64,000 nt of DNA from Streptomyces sp. NRRL WC-3626 (GCF_000718785.1 NZ_JOCA01000019.1:1-64000); one strand, 5' to 3'; shown: positions 1-8,365, numbered from the stretch's first letter. A program made the numbers and translations. The notes: generated by a model not told the origin, from the letters alone.

Positions 1-689
1 CCCTCCCCCCGCACCGCGAGCCCCAGCGCCGCCGCGTTCGTGTCCTTGTCCACCACGACCGGCACACCGACCCGCCCCTCCAACGCCTCCCGCAACGGAA
101 ACCCGTCCCACCCCGGAAACCCGGTGACCCGGTGCAACACCCCCCGCGCATGATCAAGCGGCCCCGGCAGGGCGACACCGAGACCGAGCAGCGTAGGGGC
201 GGAGCCGAGCGCACCCCCCGGCGTCCGCAGCGTCTCCGCCACCAGCCCCCGCAGCACGCCCACCACCCCGTCCACGACCGCCTCGGCCCCCGCCCCGAGC
301 CCCAGCGCCGACCGCCGCTCTCCCACCACACGCCCGTCGAGGTCGACGACGACCACCCGCACCGCGTCCCGGTCCAGATGCACCCCCACCGCGTGCCCCG
401 CCTCCGGCACCAGCCGCAGCACGGTCCGCGGCTTGCCTCCCGTGGACGCCCGCCGCCCCGCCTCCGCCGCGAGCCCGTCCTCCCGCAGCCGGGCGGTGAT
501 CTTGCTGACCGCCTGCGGAGTGAGCCCGGTCCGCTCGGCGAGCTCCAGCCGGCTGATCCCCTCCGCCCCCGCGGTCCGCAGCAGCTCGAGCACGAGCGCG
601 GCATTGTGGCTCCGCAGGGCAAGCAGGTTCACTCCCCGTGCCACCCCCCGCGCATGCGCCCCGCCGATACCGTCGTACGTCCTGTTCAC
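1..689 (-). CDS. ROK family transcriptional regulator (3' end cut by window)
   Basis: This encodes a sugar-responsive repressor of the ROK (repressor, ORF, kinase) family. The first ~90 residues contain a winged helix-turn-helix (SRLELAERTGLTPQAVSKI, then RLREDGL). The start of the actin-like ATPase/sugar-kinase fold follows, with VGVHLDRDAVRVVVVDLDG, the phosphate-1-like stretch of ROK proteins, and then VVVDKDTNAAALG. The reading frame opens with GTG at 687-689 and stays open to the window edge, so roughly the C-terminal half is missing. It diverges from the Gfo/Idh/MocA oxidoreductase gene, which suggests it controls that gene through the inverted repeat between them. The family call is firm; the effector sugar is unknown. 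Confidence 0.88.
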   Translation of the reverse strand, partial: MNRTYDGIGGAHARGVARGVNLLALRSHNAALVLELLRTAGAEGISRLELAERTGLTPQAVSKITARLREDGLAAEAGRRASTGGKPRTVLRLVPEAGHAVGVHLDRDAVRVVVVDLDGRVVGERRSALGLGAGAEAVVDGVVGVLRGLVAETLRTPGGALGSAPTLLGLGVALPGPLDHARGVLHRVTGFPGWDGFPLREALEGRVGVPVVVDKDTNAAALGLAVRGE

Positions 690-714
690 CCGCCCATTGT
701 CCCTTCTGCTTGCA

Positions 715-737
715 CTTTGGCAACAGCGTTGCGAAAG
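715..737. promoter_or_regulatory. Inverted repeat, probable ROK operator
   Basis: The arms CTTTGGCAAC and GTTGCGAAAG are inverted copies with one mismatch in ten positions, separated by AGC. The site lies between the ROK regulator gene and the oxidoreductase ATG at 745, where a repressor would block one or both divergent promoters. Assignment to the ROK protein is inferred from position. Confidence 0.55.
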
Positions 738-744
738 TAGGACC

Positions 745-1821
745 ATGACTGGCAGCAGCAGCACTCCCCTCCGCGTCGGACTCGTCGGCTACGGCCTCGC
801 GGGCTCCGTGTTCCACGCCCCGCTGATCGCCGCGACCGAGGGCCTCGCGCTCGACACGGTGGTCACCTCCAACCCCGAGCGGCAGCAGCAGGCCCGCGCC
901 GAGTTCCCGGACGTACGCGTCGCCGCGAGCCCGGACGAGCTGTTCGCCCGCGCCGGCGAACTGGACCTGATCGTCATCGCGTCCCCGAACAAGACCCACG
1001 TCCCGCTCGCCACCGCCGCCCTCGAAGCCGGCCTGCCGGTCGTGGTCGACAAGCCGATCGCCGGCACGGCGGCCGAGGCGCGCGAACTGGCCGCCCTCGC
1101 GGACGAACGCGGCCTGCTCCTCTCCGTCTTCCAGAACCGCCGCTGGGACAACGACTTCCTCACCCTGCGCCGGCTGATCGACGACGGCGGACTCGGCGAC
1201 GTCTACCGCTTCGAGTCGCGTTTCGAGCGCTGGCGCCCGCAGCTCAAGGGCGGCTGGCGGGAGTCCGGCGACCCGGCGGAGATCGGCGGTCTGCTCTACG
1301 ACCTCGGCAGCCATGTCGTCGACCAGGCGCTGGTCCTCTTCGGCCCGGTGACGGCCGTCTACGCCGAGGCGGACATCCGCCGCGACGGCGCGCAGACCGA
1401 CGACGACACGTTCATCGCGCTGACGCACGCGAGCGGTGTCCGCTCCCACCTCTATGTCTCGGCGACCACCGCCCAGCTGGGCCCGCGCTTCCGTGTCCTG
1501 GGCTCGAAGGCCGGTTACGTGAAGCACGGCCTGGACCCCCAGGAGGCCGCCCTGCGCGACGGCGCGCGTCCCGGCCTCGGCTGGGGTACGGAGCCGGAGG
1601 ACCTGTGGGGCCGCCTCGGCGCGGGCGAATCCCCGGTGACGGGTGGCGGGAACCCCGTACCGACCCTCCCGGGCGACTACCCCGCCTACTACGCGGCCGT
1701 GGCGAAGGCCCTCTTCGCCGACGCCCCCAACCCGGTGACCGCGCGGGAGGCGGCCGCCACCCTGGACGTACTGGAGGCCGCGCGCCGCTCGGCCCTGGAG
1801 AAGGTGACGGTGACCCTGTGA
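745..1821 (+). CDS. Gfo/Idh/MocA family oxidoreductase
   Basis: A 358-residue NAD(P)-dependent sugar or inositol dehydrogenase-like protein. The N-terminal Rossmann fold shows RVGLVGYGLAGS near residues 9-19. The family motif VVVDKPIAG, containing the EKP-type lysine, follows near residue 100. The C-terminal alpha/beta substrate domain includes LYDLGSHVVDQAL, which carries the conserved histidine region. The chosen ATG follows the operator-like repeat; the open frame extends further upstream but without a ribosome site. The gene overlaps the next one by 4 bases (GTGA), so the two are translationally coupled. The divergent ROK regulator suggests carbohydrate induction. The substrate cannot be read from sequence. 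Confidence 0.9.
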   Translation: MTGSSSTPLRVGLVGYGLAGSVFHAPLIAATEGLALDTVVTSNPERQQQARAEFPDVRVAASPDELFARAGELDLIVIASPNKTHVPLATAALEAGLPVVVDKPIAGTAAEARELAALADERGLLLSVFQNRRWDNDFLTLRRLIDDGGLGDVYRFESRFERWRPQLKGGWRESGDPAEIGGLLYDLGSHVVDQALVLFGPVTAVYAEADIRRDGAQTDDDTFIALTHASGVRSHLYVSATTAQLGPRFRVLGSKAGYVKHGLDPQEAALRDGARPGLGWGTEPEDLWGRLGAGESPVTGGGNPVPTLPGDYPAYYAAVAKALFADAPNPVTAREAAATLDVLEAARRSALEKVTVTL

Positions 1822-2297
1822 CCACCCCCGAACCCACCCCGAGCGTCGCGGAGCTGGAAGCCCAGGAGCGCCGGCTGGTCTTCCCCCGCTTCACCCACGA
1901 CGACGCCTGGGCCCTCGGCTCCCTGCTGGTGGAGATGGCCCGCGAACGCCAGGCCCCGGTGGCCATCGACATCCACCGCGCGGGCCAGCAGCTCTTCCAC
2001 GCGGCCCTCCCCGGCTCGGCCCCCGACAACGACGCGTGGATCGCCCGCAAGCGCCGGGTGGTCGAACGCTACAACTCGGCCTCCTACCTGGTGGGAGCCC
2101 GTCACCGTGCCAAGGGCACGACGTTCGAGGCGTCCTCCCGCCTGGACCCCGACACCTACGCGGCCCACGGCGGCTCCTTCCCGATCACGGTGGAGGGCGC
2201 GGGCGTCATCGGCGCGGTCACGGTCTCGGGCCTGCCCCAACTGGAGGACCACGAACTGGTGGTGGAAGCCCTGGAACGCTTCCTGAACCTGCCTTAG
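1818..2297 (+). CDS. UPF0303 / GlcG-HbpS-like heme-degrading domain protein
   Basis: A 159-residue cytoplasmic protein of the UPF0303 family, which has a GlcG/HbpS-like fold. Visible family features are FTHDDAWALGSLLVEMA, APVAIDIHRAGQQLFHA, WIARKRRVVERY and, near the end, GSFPITVEGAGVIGAVTVSGL. The GTG start at 1818 overlaps the TGA of the oxidoreductase gene, making a two-gene operon; this start also matches the family length of about 160 residues. Proteins of this fold bind heme or small cofactors, but the specific role of UPF0303 members is not established. The pairing with a sugar dehydrogenase suggests a role in the same catabolic unit, which is inference. Confidence 0.8.
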   Translation: MTTPEPTPSVAELEAQERRLVFPRFTHDDAWALGSLLVEMARERQAPVAIDIHRAGQQLFHAALPGSAPDNDAWIARKRRVVERYNSASYLVGARHRAKGTTFEASSRLDPDTYAAHGGSFPITVEGAGVIGAVTVSGLPQLEDHELVVEALERFLNLP

Positions 2298-2365
2298 GGA
2301 CGCGGGGAACTGCGCGAACGGGGGTCTGGGGGCGAAGCCCCCGGGGACGGGAAGGGAAGGGGCGG
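2296..2365 (+). repeat. Dispersed intergenic repeat with hairpin
   Basis: GGGACGCGGGGAACTGCGCG begins at the stop codon of the preceding gene and is followed by a GGGGGC...GCCCCC hairpin around 2330-2345. The same 20-base core recurs six times at 27.95-28.32 kb. These GC-rich intergenic repeats are common in Streptomyces. Here the hairpin may serve as a terminator for the two-gene operon. Confidence 0.6.
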
Positions 2366-2393
2366 CGGGGGCGAAGAACCACACCCCCCACCC

Positions 2394-3110
2394 TCATCGA
2401 TACAGCGCTGCCCGTTCCACCACGCTCCACGTCGTACTGGTCACCACATACAGCGCGGCCGCCAACGGCATGACGGCGACGGTGACGAGGGTGAGGAACG
2501 ACATGTACGGCATCACCTTGGTCACCGCCCCCAGCCCCGGCACCTGCTCCCCCTCACCGCCCGCCCCCGGCACAGGCTGAGCCGCCATCGTCCGCCGGGA
2601 CAGCCGGTACCCGAACCAGGCGACCACGGCGACGACCGCGAACAGCCCGATGTACACGACCCCGGCCCCACCGAACACCCCTCCCTCGGCCAGCGCGTCC
2701 GCCCAGCGGTCGCCGAGCGGTGCCCCGAACAGCCGATGACCGAGCAGTTCATTGGCACGCCCGCCAACCGTCTCGCTGGAGAACAGGTGGTACAGCAGGA
2801 AGAACGCCGGCAGCTGAAGCAGGCTGGGCAGACACCCGGACAGCGGCGACACCTTCTCCCGCGTATGCAGTTCCAACACGGCCCGCTGCAACTTCTCGGG
2901 ATCGCGGCGGTACTTGCGGCGCAGTTCGGCGATCCGCGGCTGCAACGCCGCCCGAGCCTTCTGCCCCCGCGCGGCAGCCCGCGACAAGGGATGCACGAGC
3001 AGCCGTACGGAGGCGGTGAACAGGACGATCGCGGCAGCCGCCGCGGAGACGCCGAACAACGGCTGGAGCAGGTCGGCCAGTTGCCCGACCAGGCTGGCGA
3101 ATACGGACAT
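2394..3110 (-). CDS. yidC: YidC/Oxa1 family membrane protein insertase
   Basis: A 238-residue insertase of the short Gram-positive type. It has an N-terminal hydrophobic segment (AAAAAIVLFTASVRLLVHPL), a charged cytoplasmic hairpin (QPRIAELRRKYRRDPEKLQ), the helix pair around FFLLYHLFSSE, and two further C-terminal membrane segments (VVYIGLFAVVAVVAWFGY and MSFLTLVTVAVMPLAAALYVVTS). YidC places membrane proteins in the bilayer with or without SecYEG. The conserved arginine in the first membrane segment (ASVRLLV) is present. GGAGGG lies 8 bases before the ATG. The downstream small membrane-protein gene starts the opposite way along the same strand, upstream at 3514, so the two probably form one transcript. 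It is likely a secondary, non-oriC YidC copy, given the absence of rpmH/rnpA. Confidence 0.9.
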   Translation of the reverse strand: MSVFASLVGQLADLLQPLFGVSAAAAAIVLFTASVRLLVHPLSRAAARGQKARAALQPRIAELRRKYRRDPEKLQRAVLELHTREKVSPLSGCLPSLLQLPAFFLLYHLFSSETVGGRANELLGHRLFGAPLGDRWADALAEGGVFGGAGVVYIGLFAVVAVVAWFGYRLSRRTMAAQPVPGAGGEGEQVPGLGAVTKVMPYMSFLTLVTVAVMPLAAALYVVTSTTWSVVERAALYR

Positions 3111-3205
3111 GGGTGAGCCCTCCGGGGGTCTCGTCGTGCCGGAAGTACGAGGAACGGCATGACGACCCGCAGCGGGGCGGTGAACTCACAAGAAGGGAAG
3201 GTGCC

Positions 3206-3514
3206 CTACGCGGCGGTCGCCAGGAGGACGTGTCCGGGCGCTCGGGGCCGCGTCCGCCCCTTGGCGTCGGGATCGCGCTGCGGCAGGAAGGCCGTACGCC
3301 GGTCCCGCTCCCGTATCGCGGTACGCACCCGCGTGGGCGCGACGACGGGCGCACACCGGGCGGCGGCAAGAGCGCAGAGCACAAGGGCCGTACCGGCCGC
3401 AGCGGTAGCGGCCAGGGCGACATCGACCACGGAGAGCCCGGCGACGGGCAGCAGAAGCAGGACGACCGGGAGCACGGCGAAGACGAAGCGCGCACCCACC
3501 CACTGACGGATCAC
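3206..3514 (-). CDS. Small membrane protein, DUF6412-like
   Basis: A 102-residue protein with two adjacent hydrophobic segments (VFAVLPVVLLLLPVAGLSVVDVA and ALAATAAAGTALVLCALAAA; only parts quoted) followed by a basic cytoplasmic tail containing TAFLPQRDPDAKGRTRPRAP. That tail is a recurring signature of small Streptomyces proteins encoded beside YidC, recalled as DUF6412. The GTG start at 3514 has a GGAGGGGG ribosome site. It lies 95 bases upstream of yidC on the same strand, consistent with co-transcription. A role in insertion or cell-envelope biogenesis is only suggested by this neighbour. Confidence 0.7.
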   Translation of the reverse strand: MIRQWVGARFVFAVLPVVLLLLPVAGLSVVDVALAATAAAGTALVLCALAAARCAPVVAPTRVRTAIRERDRRTAFLPQRDPDAKGRTRPRAPGHVLLATAA

Positions 3515-3548
3515 GCGGCCCCCTCCCCCACTTGGTCGCCCCCGGAAC

Positions 3549-4076
3549 TCACACCGGATCGATCACCACAGGCTGCAGCAGCCGCTTCGGCTTCAGCAGC
3601 GCCCGGCTGACCGGATCCGCCGGATCCCGGCTGAGTCCGGGCCCCGGCAGCACTTCAACGTCCGACACCGGCACGATGGTTCCGCAGGCCGGACATTCGT
3701 TGTACGAGCCCAGCTCGGTGCCGCAGTCGGCGTGCCGGAACACCCGCAACTGGACCTGTGTGAGCTGCTCGCGTCCCCACGCCCCGAGCGCCCTCATGGT
3801 GGGCCACAGCGCGATCCCGCGGTCGGTGAGGACGTACTCGTCGCGCGGCGGCGACTCCTGGTACCGGCGCTTCTCCATGATCCCCTGCTCGGTCAGGGCA
3901 CGGAGGCGGGCGGAGAGCACCGCGCGCGGGATGCCGAGGTGGACGAGGAAGTCGTTGTAGCGCCGTACGCCGTAGAAGGCGTCGCGGATCACGAGCAGCG
4001 TCCAGCGTTCCCCGATGACCTCGAGGGCGCTCGCGATCGAGCACTCCTGTGTCGCGTAGTCCTTGCCCAGTGCCAT
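3549..4076 (-). CDS. HxlR family transcriptional regulator
   Basis: A 175-residue regulator with an HxlR winged-helix domain at residues ~8-105: the CSIASALEVIGERWTLLVIRDA signature, FYGVRRYNDF, and RAVLSARLRALTEQGI as the recognition region. A C-terminal extension contains ECPACGTIVPV, a Cys-X2-Cys knuckle that may bind zinc. HxlR proteins are often thiol, aldehyde or drug sensors. The start is placed at ATG 4076 because homologues typically begin MALGKDYATQ. A GTG nine bases upstream (4085), better spaced from GGAG, is an alternative. It is transcribed divergently from an MFS exporter gene, its probable target. Confidence 0.88.
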   Translation of the reverse strand: MALGKDYATQECSIASALEVIGERWTLLVIRDAFYGVRRYNDFLVHLGIPRAVLSARLRALTEQGIMEKRRYQESPPRDEYVLTDRGIALWPTMRALGAWGREQLTQVQLRVFRHADCGTELGSYNECPACGTIVPVSDVEVLPGPGLSRDPADPVSRALLKPKRLLQPVVIDPV

Positions 4077-4104
4077 GCCGTCCACTGTAACCACTTCTCC
4101 AGCT

Positions 4105-4170
4105 GTTGGTTCAATGACCGAACCGACGATGTTACGGTGACGGGGTCGAGGTAAGTTCATTCATTGAACT
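4105..4170. promoter_or_regulatory. Two inverted repeats between hxlR-type gene and MFS gene
   Basis: Repeat 1 spans 4105-4127, with arms GTTGGTTC and GAACCGAC (one mismatch) around AATGACC. Repeat 2 spans 4154-4170, with perfect arms AGTTCA and TGAACT around TTCAT. Both sit in the divergent promoter region, both carry a GTTC/GAAC core, and their centres are 46 bases apart. They are the obvious candidates for HxlR binding; this is inferred from symmetry and location. Confidence 0.55.
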
Positions 4171-4240
4171 CACTCGCTTCCCGAAACCCGGAACCCCCGC
4201 CCCAGCAAGCCGATCGATCCGCAGAGGACCCCTGACAGAC

Positions 4241-5659
4241 ATGACAGGCACCGACTCCTCCCCCGCGACCGCGGAACACACAGCCGTACGGGAGCACGCG
4301 CCGGACACCGCCCCCCGCCGGGACTCGCCGCCGCACCCGGGCGCCACCCTCGCCCTGACCAGCGCCGCCACCGCCGTGGCGCTGATGACGTACACCACGC
4401 CGATCATCACGCTCCCCGACACCGCGGCCGCCCTCGGCACCCCGCTCTCCGCCCAGGCCTGGCTGCTCAACGGGACCCCGCTGGGCCTGGCCGCCCTGCT
4501 CCTGGTCGCCGGCAGCCTCGCCGACGACTACGGCCGGCGCAGGATCTTCGTCTCCGGCACGCTCGCGCTCGGCGTCACCACGGCCCTCGGCGCGTTCGCC
4601 ACCAGCACCTGGCTGTTCACCCTGGCCCGTATCGCCCAGGGCGCGGCCAGCGCGGCGCTGCTGGCGAGCAGCCTGGGCCTGATCGTGCACGCCTTCCCCA
4701 CCGCGTCGGGCAGGGTGCGGGCGACGGGGGTGTGGGGCGCGTTCGTCACCGGCGGTATCGCGGTCGGCCCGCTCCTCGCCGCGGCGATACCGGACTGGCG
4801 GCTGACGTACGGCGTCCTCGGCGCCGCGGCCCTCGTCGTCGCCGCCCTCGGCACGCGTGCGCTCACCGAATCGCGCTCCCCGCGCGGGGGCCGCCCCGAC
4901 TTCGCCGGAGCGGTGACCTTCGGTCTGGCCCTGATCTCCCTCGTCGCGGGCCTCACCCTGGGCCGGGACGGCTGGCTGCGCGCCCCGGTGCTGCTGCTGT
5001 TCGCGGCGACGGTCGTGCTGCTGGCCGCGTTCGCGCGGGTGGAACGCCGTACCCGCACCCCGATGATCGACCTGGCGCTGCTGCGCCGCCCGGACTTCCT
5101 GGCGTCCTCACTCGGCGGCCTGTTCACGGGCCTGGCGGTGATCGGCCTGTTCAGCTATCTCCCGGCGGTGCTCCAGCGGACCCTCGGCATGTCCGCGCTG
5201 GACACGGCCTGGCTGACCCTGCTGTGGGCCGGCCTCGCCTTCGCCGTCGCCCTCCAGGCCCGCCGCCTGGCCGGGCGCGTCCCGACCCGCGTCCAGCTGG
5301 CCATCGCCTTCGCCCTGCACGCGGCCGGTGTCCTCACCATGCTCGGCGCGGTCGGCTCGGGCTCCGCGGCCCGCTTCGTCCCCGGCATGATCATCGCCGG
5401 TGTCGGCAGCGGCCTGCTCAACGCGGCCCTGCCCCTTCTCGCCGTCGAGTCCGTCCCGCCCGCGCGTGCGGCGATGGGCTCCGGCGCCCAGCAGACCTTC
5501 CGCTACATCGGCTCCTGCGCGGGCGTCGCGCTGACGATCGCCATCGCCACGTCGTCGAGCGGCGGGGTGGCCCGGGGCACGGACATCGCGATGGTGGTCT
5601 CGGCCGTCCTGGCGCTGGTGGCGGCGGTGTCGGTGGTGAGCCTGCGCGGACGCCACTGA
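4241..5659 (+). CDS. MFS transporter, DHA2-like drug exporter
   Basis: A 472-residue major facilitator with a ~35-residue hydrophilic N-terminus and then about fourteen hydrophobic segments. GSLADDYGRRRIFVSG is the loop 2-3 motif A. TLARIAQGAASAALLASSLGLI covers the motif B region with its conserved arginine, and RATGVWGAFVTGGIAVGPLLAA covers the motif C region. The proton-coupled DHA2 family exports drugs and antibiotics. AGAGGA precedes the ATG at about 13 bases. The divergent HxlR regulator and flanking operators suggest induction by a toxic compound. A strong hairpin terminator follows the stop. The substrate is unknown. Confidence 0.88.
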   Translation: MTGTDSSPATAEHTAVREHAPDTAPRRDSPPHPGATLALTSAATAVALMTYTTPIITLPDTAAALGTPLSAQAWLLNGTPLGLAALLLVAGSLADDYGRRRIFVSGTLALGVTTALGAFATSTWLFTLARIAQGAASAALLASSLGLIVHAFPTASGRVRATGVWGAFVTGGIAVGPLLAAAIPDWRLTYGVLGAAALVVAALGTRALTESRSPRGGRPDFAGAVTFGLALISLVAGLTLGRDGWLRAPVLLLFAATVVLLAAFARVERRTRTPMIDLALLRRPDFLASSLGGLFTGLAVIGLFSYLPAVLQRTLGMSALDTAWLTLLWAGLAFAVALQARRLAGRVPTRVQLAIAFALHAAGVLTMLGAVGSGSAARFVPGMIIAGVGSGLLNAALPLLAVESVPPARAAMGSGAQQTFRYIGSCAGVALTIAIATSSSGGVARGTDIAMVVSAVLALVAAVSVVSLRGRH

Positions 5660-5666
5660 CGTACGA

Positions 5667-5704
5667 CGTGCGGGCGGCCCGCCGACGCGCGGGCCGCCCG
5701 CACG
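5667..5704 (+). terminator. Hairpin terminator after MFS gene
   Basis: Perfect 16-base GC arms (starting CGTGCGGGCG) surround a 6-base loop, immediately after the MFS stop codon. No T-run follows, which is usual for Streptomyces terminators. Confidence 0.75.
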
Positions 5705-5762
5705 GGCCCCGTCCCCCGAGGCTGTCTCTTCTTTGTCACCCACCGGCAGTACGGTGTCCCCC

Positions 5763-6776
5763 ATGCGCCCCGACACGCCTGCCGAAAACGTCGACCACAC
5801 CGCGGAAGCCGACCGCCTGGAGCGGACCGCCGACCTCTACCCCGAGGACGCCGAGGCCCTGCTCCTGCGCGCCGCCGCCCACCGCGAACTCTCCGGCGAC
5901 CGCCCCACCGCGACCGCCCTCTACGACCGCCTGCTGACCTCCTCCCGGGAACTGGACGAACCGTTCCTGGTCCGCGCCCTCAAGGCGTCGAACCTCTGGG
6001 AGTACGGCCATGAGGCGGAGGCCCGCGCGATCATCACCGGCATCCGCACGACGGCCCCCCGCGACCCCGCCCCCTGGGTCATCGTCGCGGAGTCCCTGGA
6101 AGCGCACGACGAGCTCGAGCAGGCGCACGAGACGTTCACGCAGGCCGTCCACCTCCTCCTGACCGGTGTCGACGCACCCCCGCGCGCCACCCACCCGCTC
6201 CTCTTCGGCCGCCACCGCGTGCGCAGGATGCTCGGCGCGGCGCACGACGAGTGGGACGCCCTCGCGGACACCGTCCACAGCCTCCCGATCACCCTGGACG
6301 AACTCCACGACCCGAAGCGGGTGTGGTCCCTGGGCTCGGAGAACCCGGCGGAACTGGAGGCGGAGATCCTCCGCCTGCGCGCCGAACTGGGCGCGTTCCG
6401 GGAGGCGTTGTCCCGCCCCTTCCCGGTGGCGGTGCTGCACTGGCCGGCCGGCGAACTGACGGAACTGCTGTCGGCGTACCCGACGCTGGCGGAGGAGTAC
6501 CCCTCGCACGGGGAGCACCTGGCCTCGATAGAGGCGGCCCTGCGCGAACTCGCCGCGTCCGGCACCCCGAACCTCGGCATCGTCACGGGCACGGTCCCGT
6601 CGTACGAGGCCTTCGCCGCCTCGGAACTGACCTCCCCCTCCGACCCGTCCCTCCTCCCCCAGTACGCCACGACCCTGGCGGCCCGCGGCCGGGCGGCGGC
6701 ATGGCCCCCGGAGCGGACGGCGGCGTGCTGGTGCGGGTCGGGGCGGGCGTATGGGGAGTGCCACGGCGTCGGCTGA
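5763..6776 (+). CDS. TPR-like protein with C-terminal SEC-C zinc motif
   Basis: A 337-residue soluble protein. Residues ~10-130 look like tetratricopeptide helices (LERTADLYPEDAEALLLRAAAHREL, of which DLYPEDAEALLLRAA is the clearest part, and WVIVAESLEAHDELEQAHETF). The last 16 residues are CWCGSGRAYGECHGVG, a SEC-C motif (CXCX8CH type) that binds zinc and is also found at the C-terminus of SecA. Proteins with an isolated SEC-C tail often act in quality control or ribosome-linked processes, but this one has no established function. The ATG at 5763 is preferred over a TTG ten codons earlier. Confidence 0.75.
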   Translation: MRPDTPAENVDHTAEADRLERTADLYPEDAEALLLRAAAHRELSGDRPTATALYDRLLTSSRELDEPFLVRALKASNLWEYGHEAEARAIITGIRTTAPRDPAPWVIVAESLEAHDELEQAHETFTQAVHLLLTGVDAPPRATHPLLFGRHRVRRMLGAAHDEWDALADTVHSLPITLDELHDPKRVWSLGSENPAELEAEILRLRAELGAFREALSRPFPVAVLHWPAGELTELLSAYPTLAEEYPSHGEHLASIEAALRELAASGTPNLGIVTGTVPSYEAFAASELTSPSDPSLLPQYATTLAARGRAAAWPPERTAACWCGSGRAYGECHGVG

Positions 6777-6872
6777 CGGACCGGCGGTGAGGAACCGTGC
6801 CCGTCCGTCAGGTCCCGGCGTACGGGCACACGGGTACTGCCCCTGCCTCTGCCAACCGCTCGGCGGCGACGC

Positions 6873-7223
6873 CTATCGCGCCGCGGCGAGGACGAGGGCC
6901 GCGGTGGCCAGCCCCAGGTAGCCCCCGGGAAACGCGATGTTGTGGTGGACGCGGGCACGGACGTGCGCAGCGACGGCGCCGATGAAGAACAGGACGAGCC
7001 CCGTCGCGGCGGCGATGCCGATGAACCGGACGCCCAGGAGCCCGAGCAGAAGCCCGGCGGCTCCCGCGGCCTTGAGCGCGCCGAGCCAGGGCAGCCAGGA
7101 CCGCGGAAGACCGACTTCGGCCGAGTTGGCGAGGACGAACCCGGCCCTCATGAAGTCCGCGACGGAGATCGCCGTATTGGCGATGACCGCCATGACGGTG
7201 ACGATCACGTAGACGGTGAACAC
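6873..7223 (-). CDS. DoxX family membrane protein
   Basis: A 116-residue protein with four hydrophobic segments: VFTVYVIVTVMAVIANTAIS, WLPWLGALKAAGAAGLLLGL, FIGIAAATGLVLFFIGAVAA and YLGLATAALVLAAA. The DoxX-type pattern includes the short charged turn VRARVHHN between helices 3 and 4. The GTG at 7223 is chosen because GGGGGAG lies five bases upstream; the frame extends further but only through low-complexity basic sequence. It is divergent from a LysR regulator that probably controls it. DoxX-like proteins are linked to redox homeostasis, but substrates are unknown. Confidence 0.85.
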   Translation of the reverse strand: MFTVYVIVTVMAVIANTAISVADFMRAGFVLANSAEVGLPRSWLPWLGALKAAGAAGLLLGLLGVRFIGIAAATGLVLFFIGAVAAHVRARVHHNIAFPGGYLGLATAALVLAAAR

Positions 7224-7343
7224 AGGGCTCCCCCTTCGGGACGACTCCCCTTCGGCCGACCGCGCGGCGGTCCTGTGCGGGCCGCCGCCCGATCGTCGCG
7301 TCAAGCCTCCTCGGACTTCGAAGCGACGGCCAATACCTGCGCC

Positions 7344-7349
7344 TATAAC
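7344..7349 (+). promoter_or_regulatory. -10-like hexamer of the lysR gene
   Basis: TATAAC, a near-consensus -10 box, ends eight bases before the lysR ATG at 7358. If it is used, the transcript would be leaderless. The 134-base divergent region holds no other clear signal. Confidence 0.4.
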
Positions 7350-7357
7350 CTGACGGC

Positions 7358-8365
7358 ATGGACGTGGACACTCGGCTGCTGCGCTACTTCGTCGCCGTAG
7401 CGGAGGAGGGGACCCTCACCCGTGCCGCGGAACGGCTGTTCGTGTCGCAGCCAGCCCTCACCAAGCAGATCAAGCAGTTGGAGACTCGGCTCGGAGTGCG
7501 GCTGTTCACCCGGTCCCGCACCGGCATGGCGCTCACCGAGCCGGGTCGTGCCCTGGCGGAGCGGGTGCCCGGCCTGCTGACCGACTGGGACCAGGTGGTG
7601 CGGGAGGCCAAGAGGGCGGCCGGCCGGGCGGTCCGCGTGCTGCGGGTCGGCTTCCTGGCCAGTGCCGCCAACGAGGCGACCCCGCGCATCATCACGGAGT
7701 TCGCCCGGCGCCGACCGGGCTGGCGGGCGGACATGCGGCAGGCCACCTGGTCGAACCCGAGCGCCGGACTCGCCGACGGGGACGTCGACGCCGCCCTGCT
7801 ACGGCTGCCCTTCCCCGGCCAGGACACCCTGCGGACGGCGGTGCTGTTCACCGAACCCCGCTGGGTCGCCCTTCCCACGGGACACCCCCTGGCAGCCTGC
7901 GACCTGATCGCCTTCGACGATCTGCGGGACGAACCGTTCGTGGCCGCCCCGCCCGAGTCCGGCTGGTGGCGGGACCACTGGCTGGCCGTCGACGAGCGCG
8001 ACGGCCACCCGGTCACCATCGGCGCGGTCACCGATCAGCCGGACGACTGGCTCAGCGCGATCGCCAACGGCTACGGCATCGCCTTCGCCCCCGCGTCCGC
8101 CGCCCGCTTCTACGCCCGCCCGGGCGTGACCTACCGCCCCGTCAGCGGCCTCGGCCCCAGTCGGGTCGGCGTCGCGTGGTCGCCCGCCGACGACACGGAT
8201 CCCGTCGTCCAGGACTTCGTCCGCTGCTGCCTGGACCACGGCCCCGGCCCCGGGGAGAACCCCGCCGGCGACGCTCCCCGCCCCAACGGACCACCACACA
8301 CCCCGCCCCCACCGAACACCACCGGGACGGACCGACCGGGAGGGCCCGCATCGGCTCGAGCCTGA
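7358..8365 (+). CDS. LysR family transcriptional regulator
   Basis: A 335-residue LysR protein. The helix-turn-helix at residues ~1-60 is canonical (LLRYFVAVAEEGTLTRAAER, FVSQPALTKQIKQLETRLG, RLFTRS). A periplasmic-binding-type effector domain from ~90 to 300 follows. The last ~40 residues are a proline-rich tail (PNGPPHTPPPPNTTG) not normally found in the family. It diverges from the DoxX gene, the expected target. The inducer is not predictable. Confidence 0.9.
   Translation: MDVDTRLLRYFVAVAEEGTLTRAAERLFVSQPALTKQIKQLETRLGVRLFTRSRTGMALTEPGRALAERVPGLLTDWDQVVREAKRAAGRAVRVLRVGFLASAANEATPRIITEFARRRPGWRADMRQATWSNPSAGLADGDVDAALLRLPFPGQDTLRTAVLFTEPRWVALPTGHPLAACDLIAFDDLRDEPFVAAPPESGWWRDHWLAVDERDGHPVTIGAVTDQPDDWLSAIANGYGIAFAPASAARFYARPGVTYRPVSGLGPSRVGVAWSPADDTDPVVQDFVRCCLDHGPGPGENPAGDAPRPNGPPHTPPPPNTTGTDRPGGPASARA

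Noticed and set aside
154..1527. Long minus-strand open frame (457 codons)
   Set aside because: Low-complexity Gly/Ala/Arg translation opposite a clear oxidoreductase and overlapping the ROK gene; a GC-rich shadow frame.
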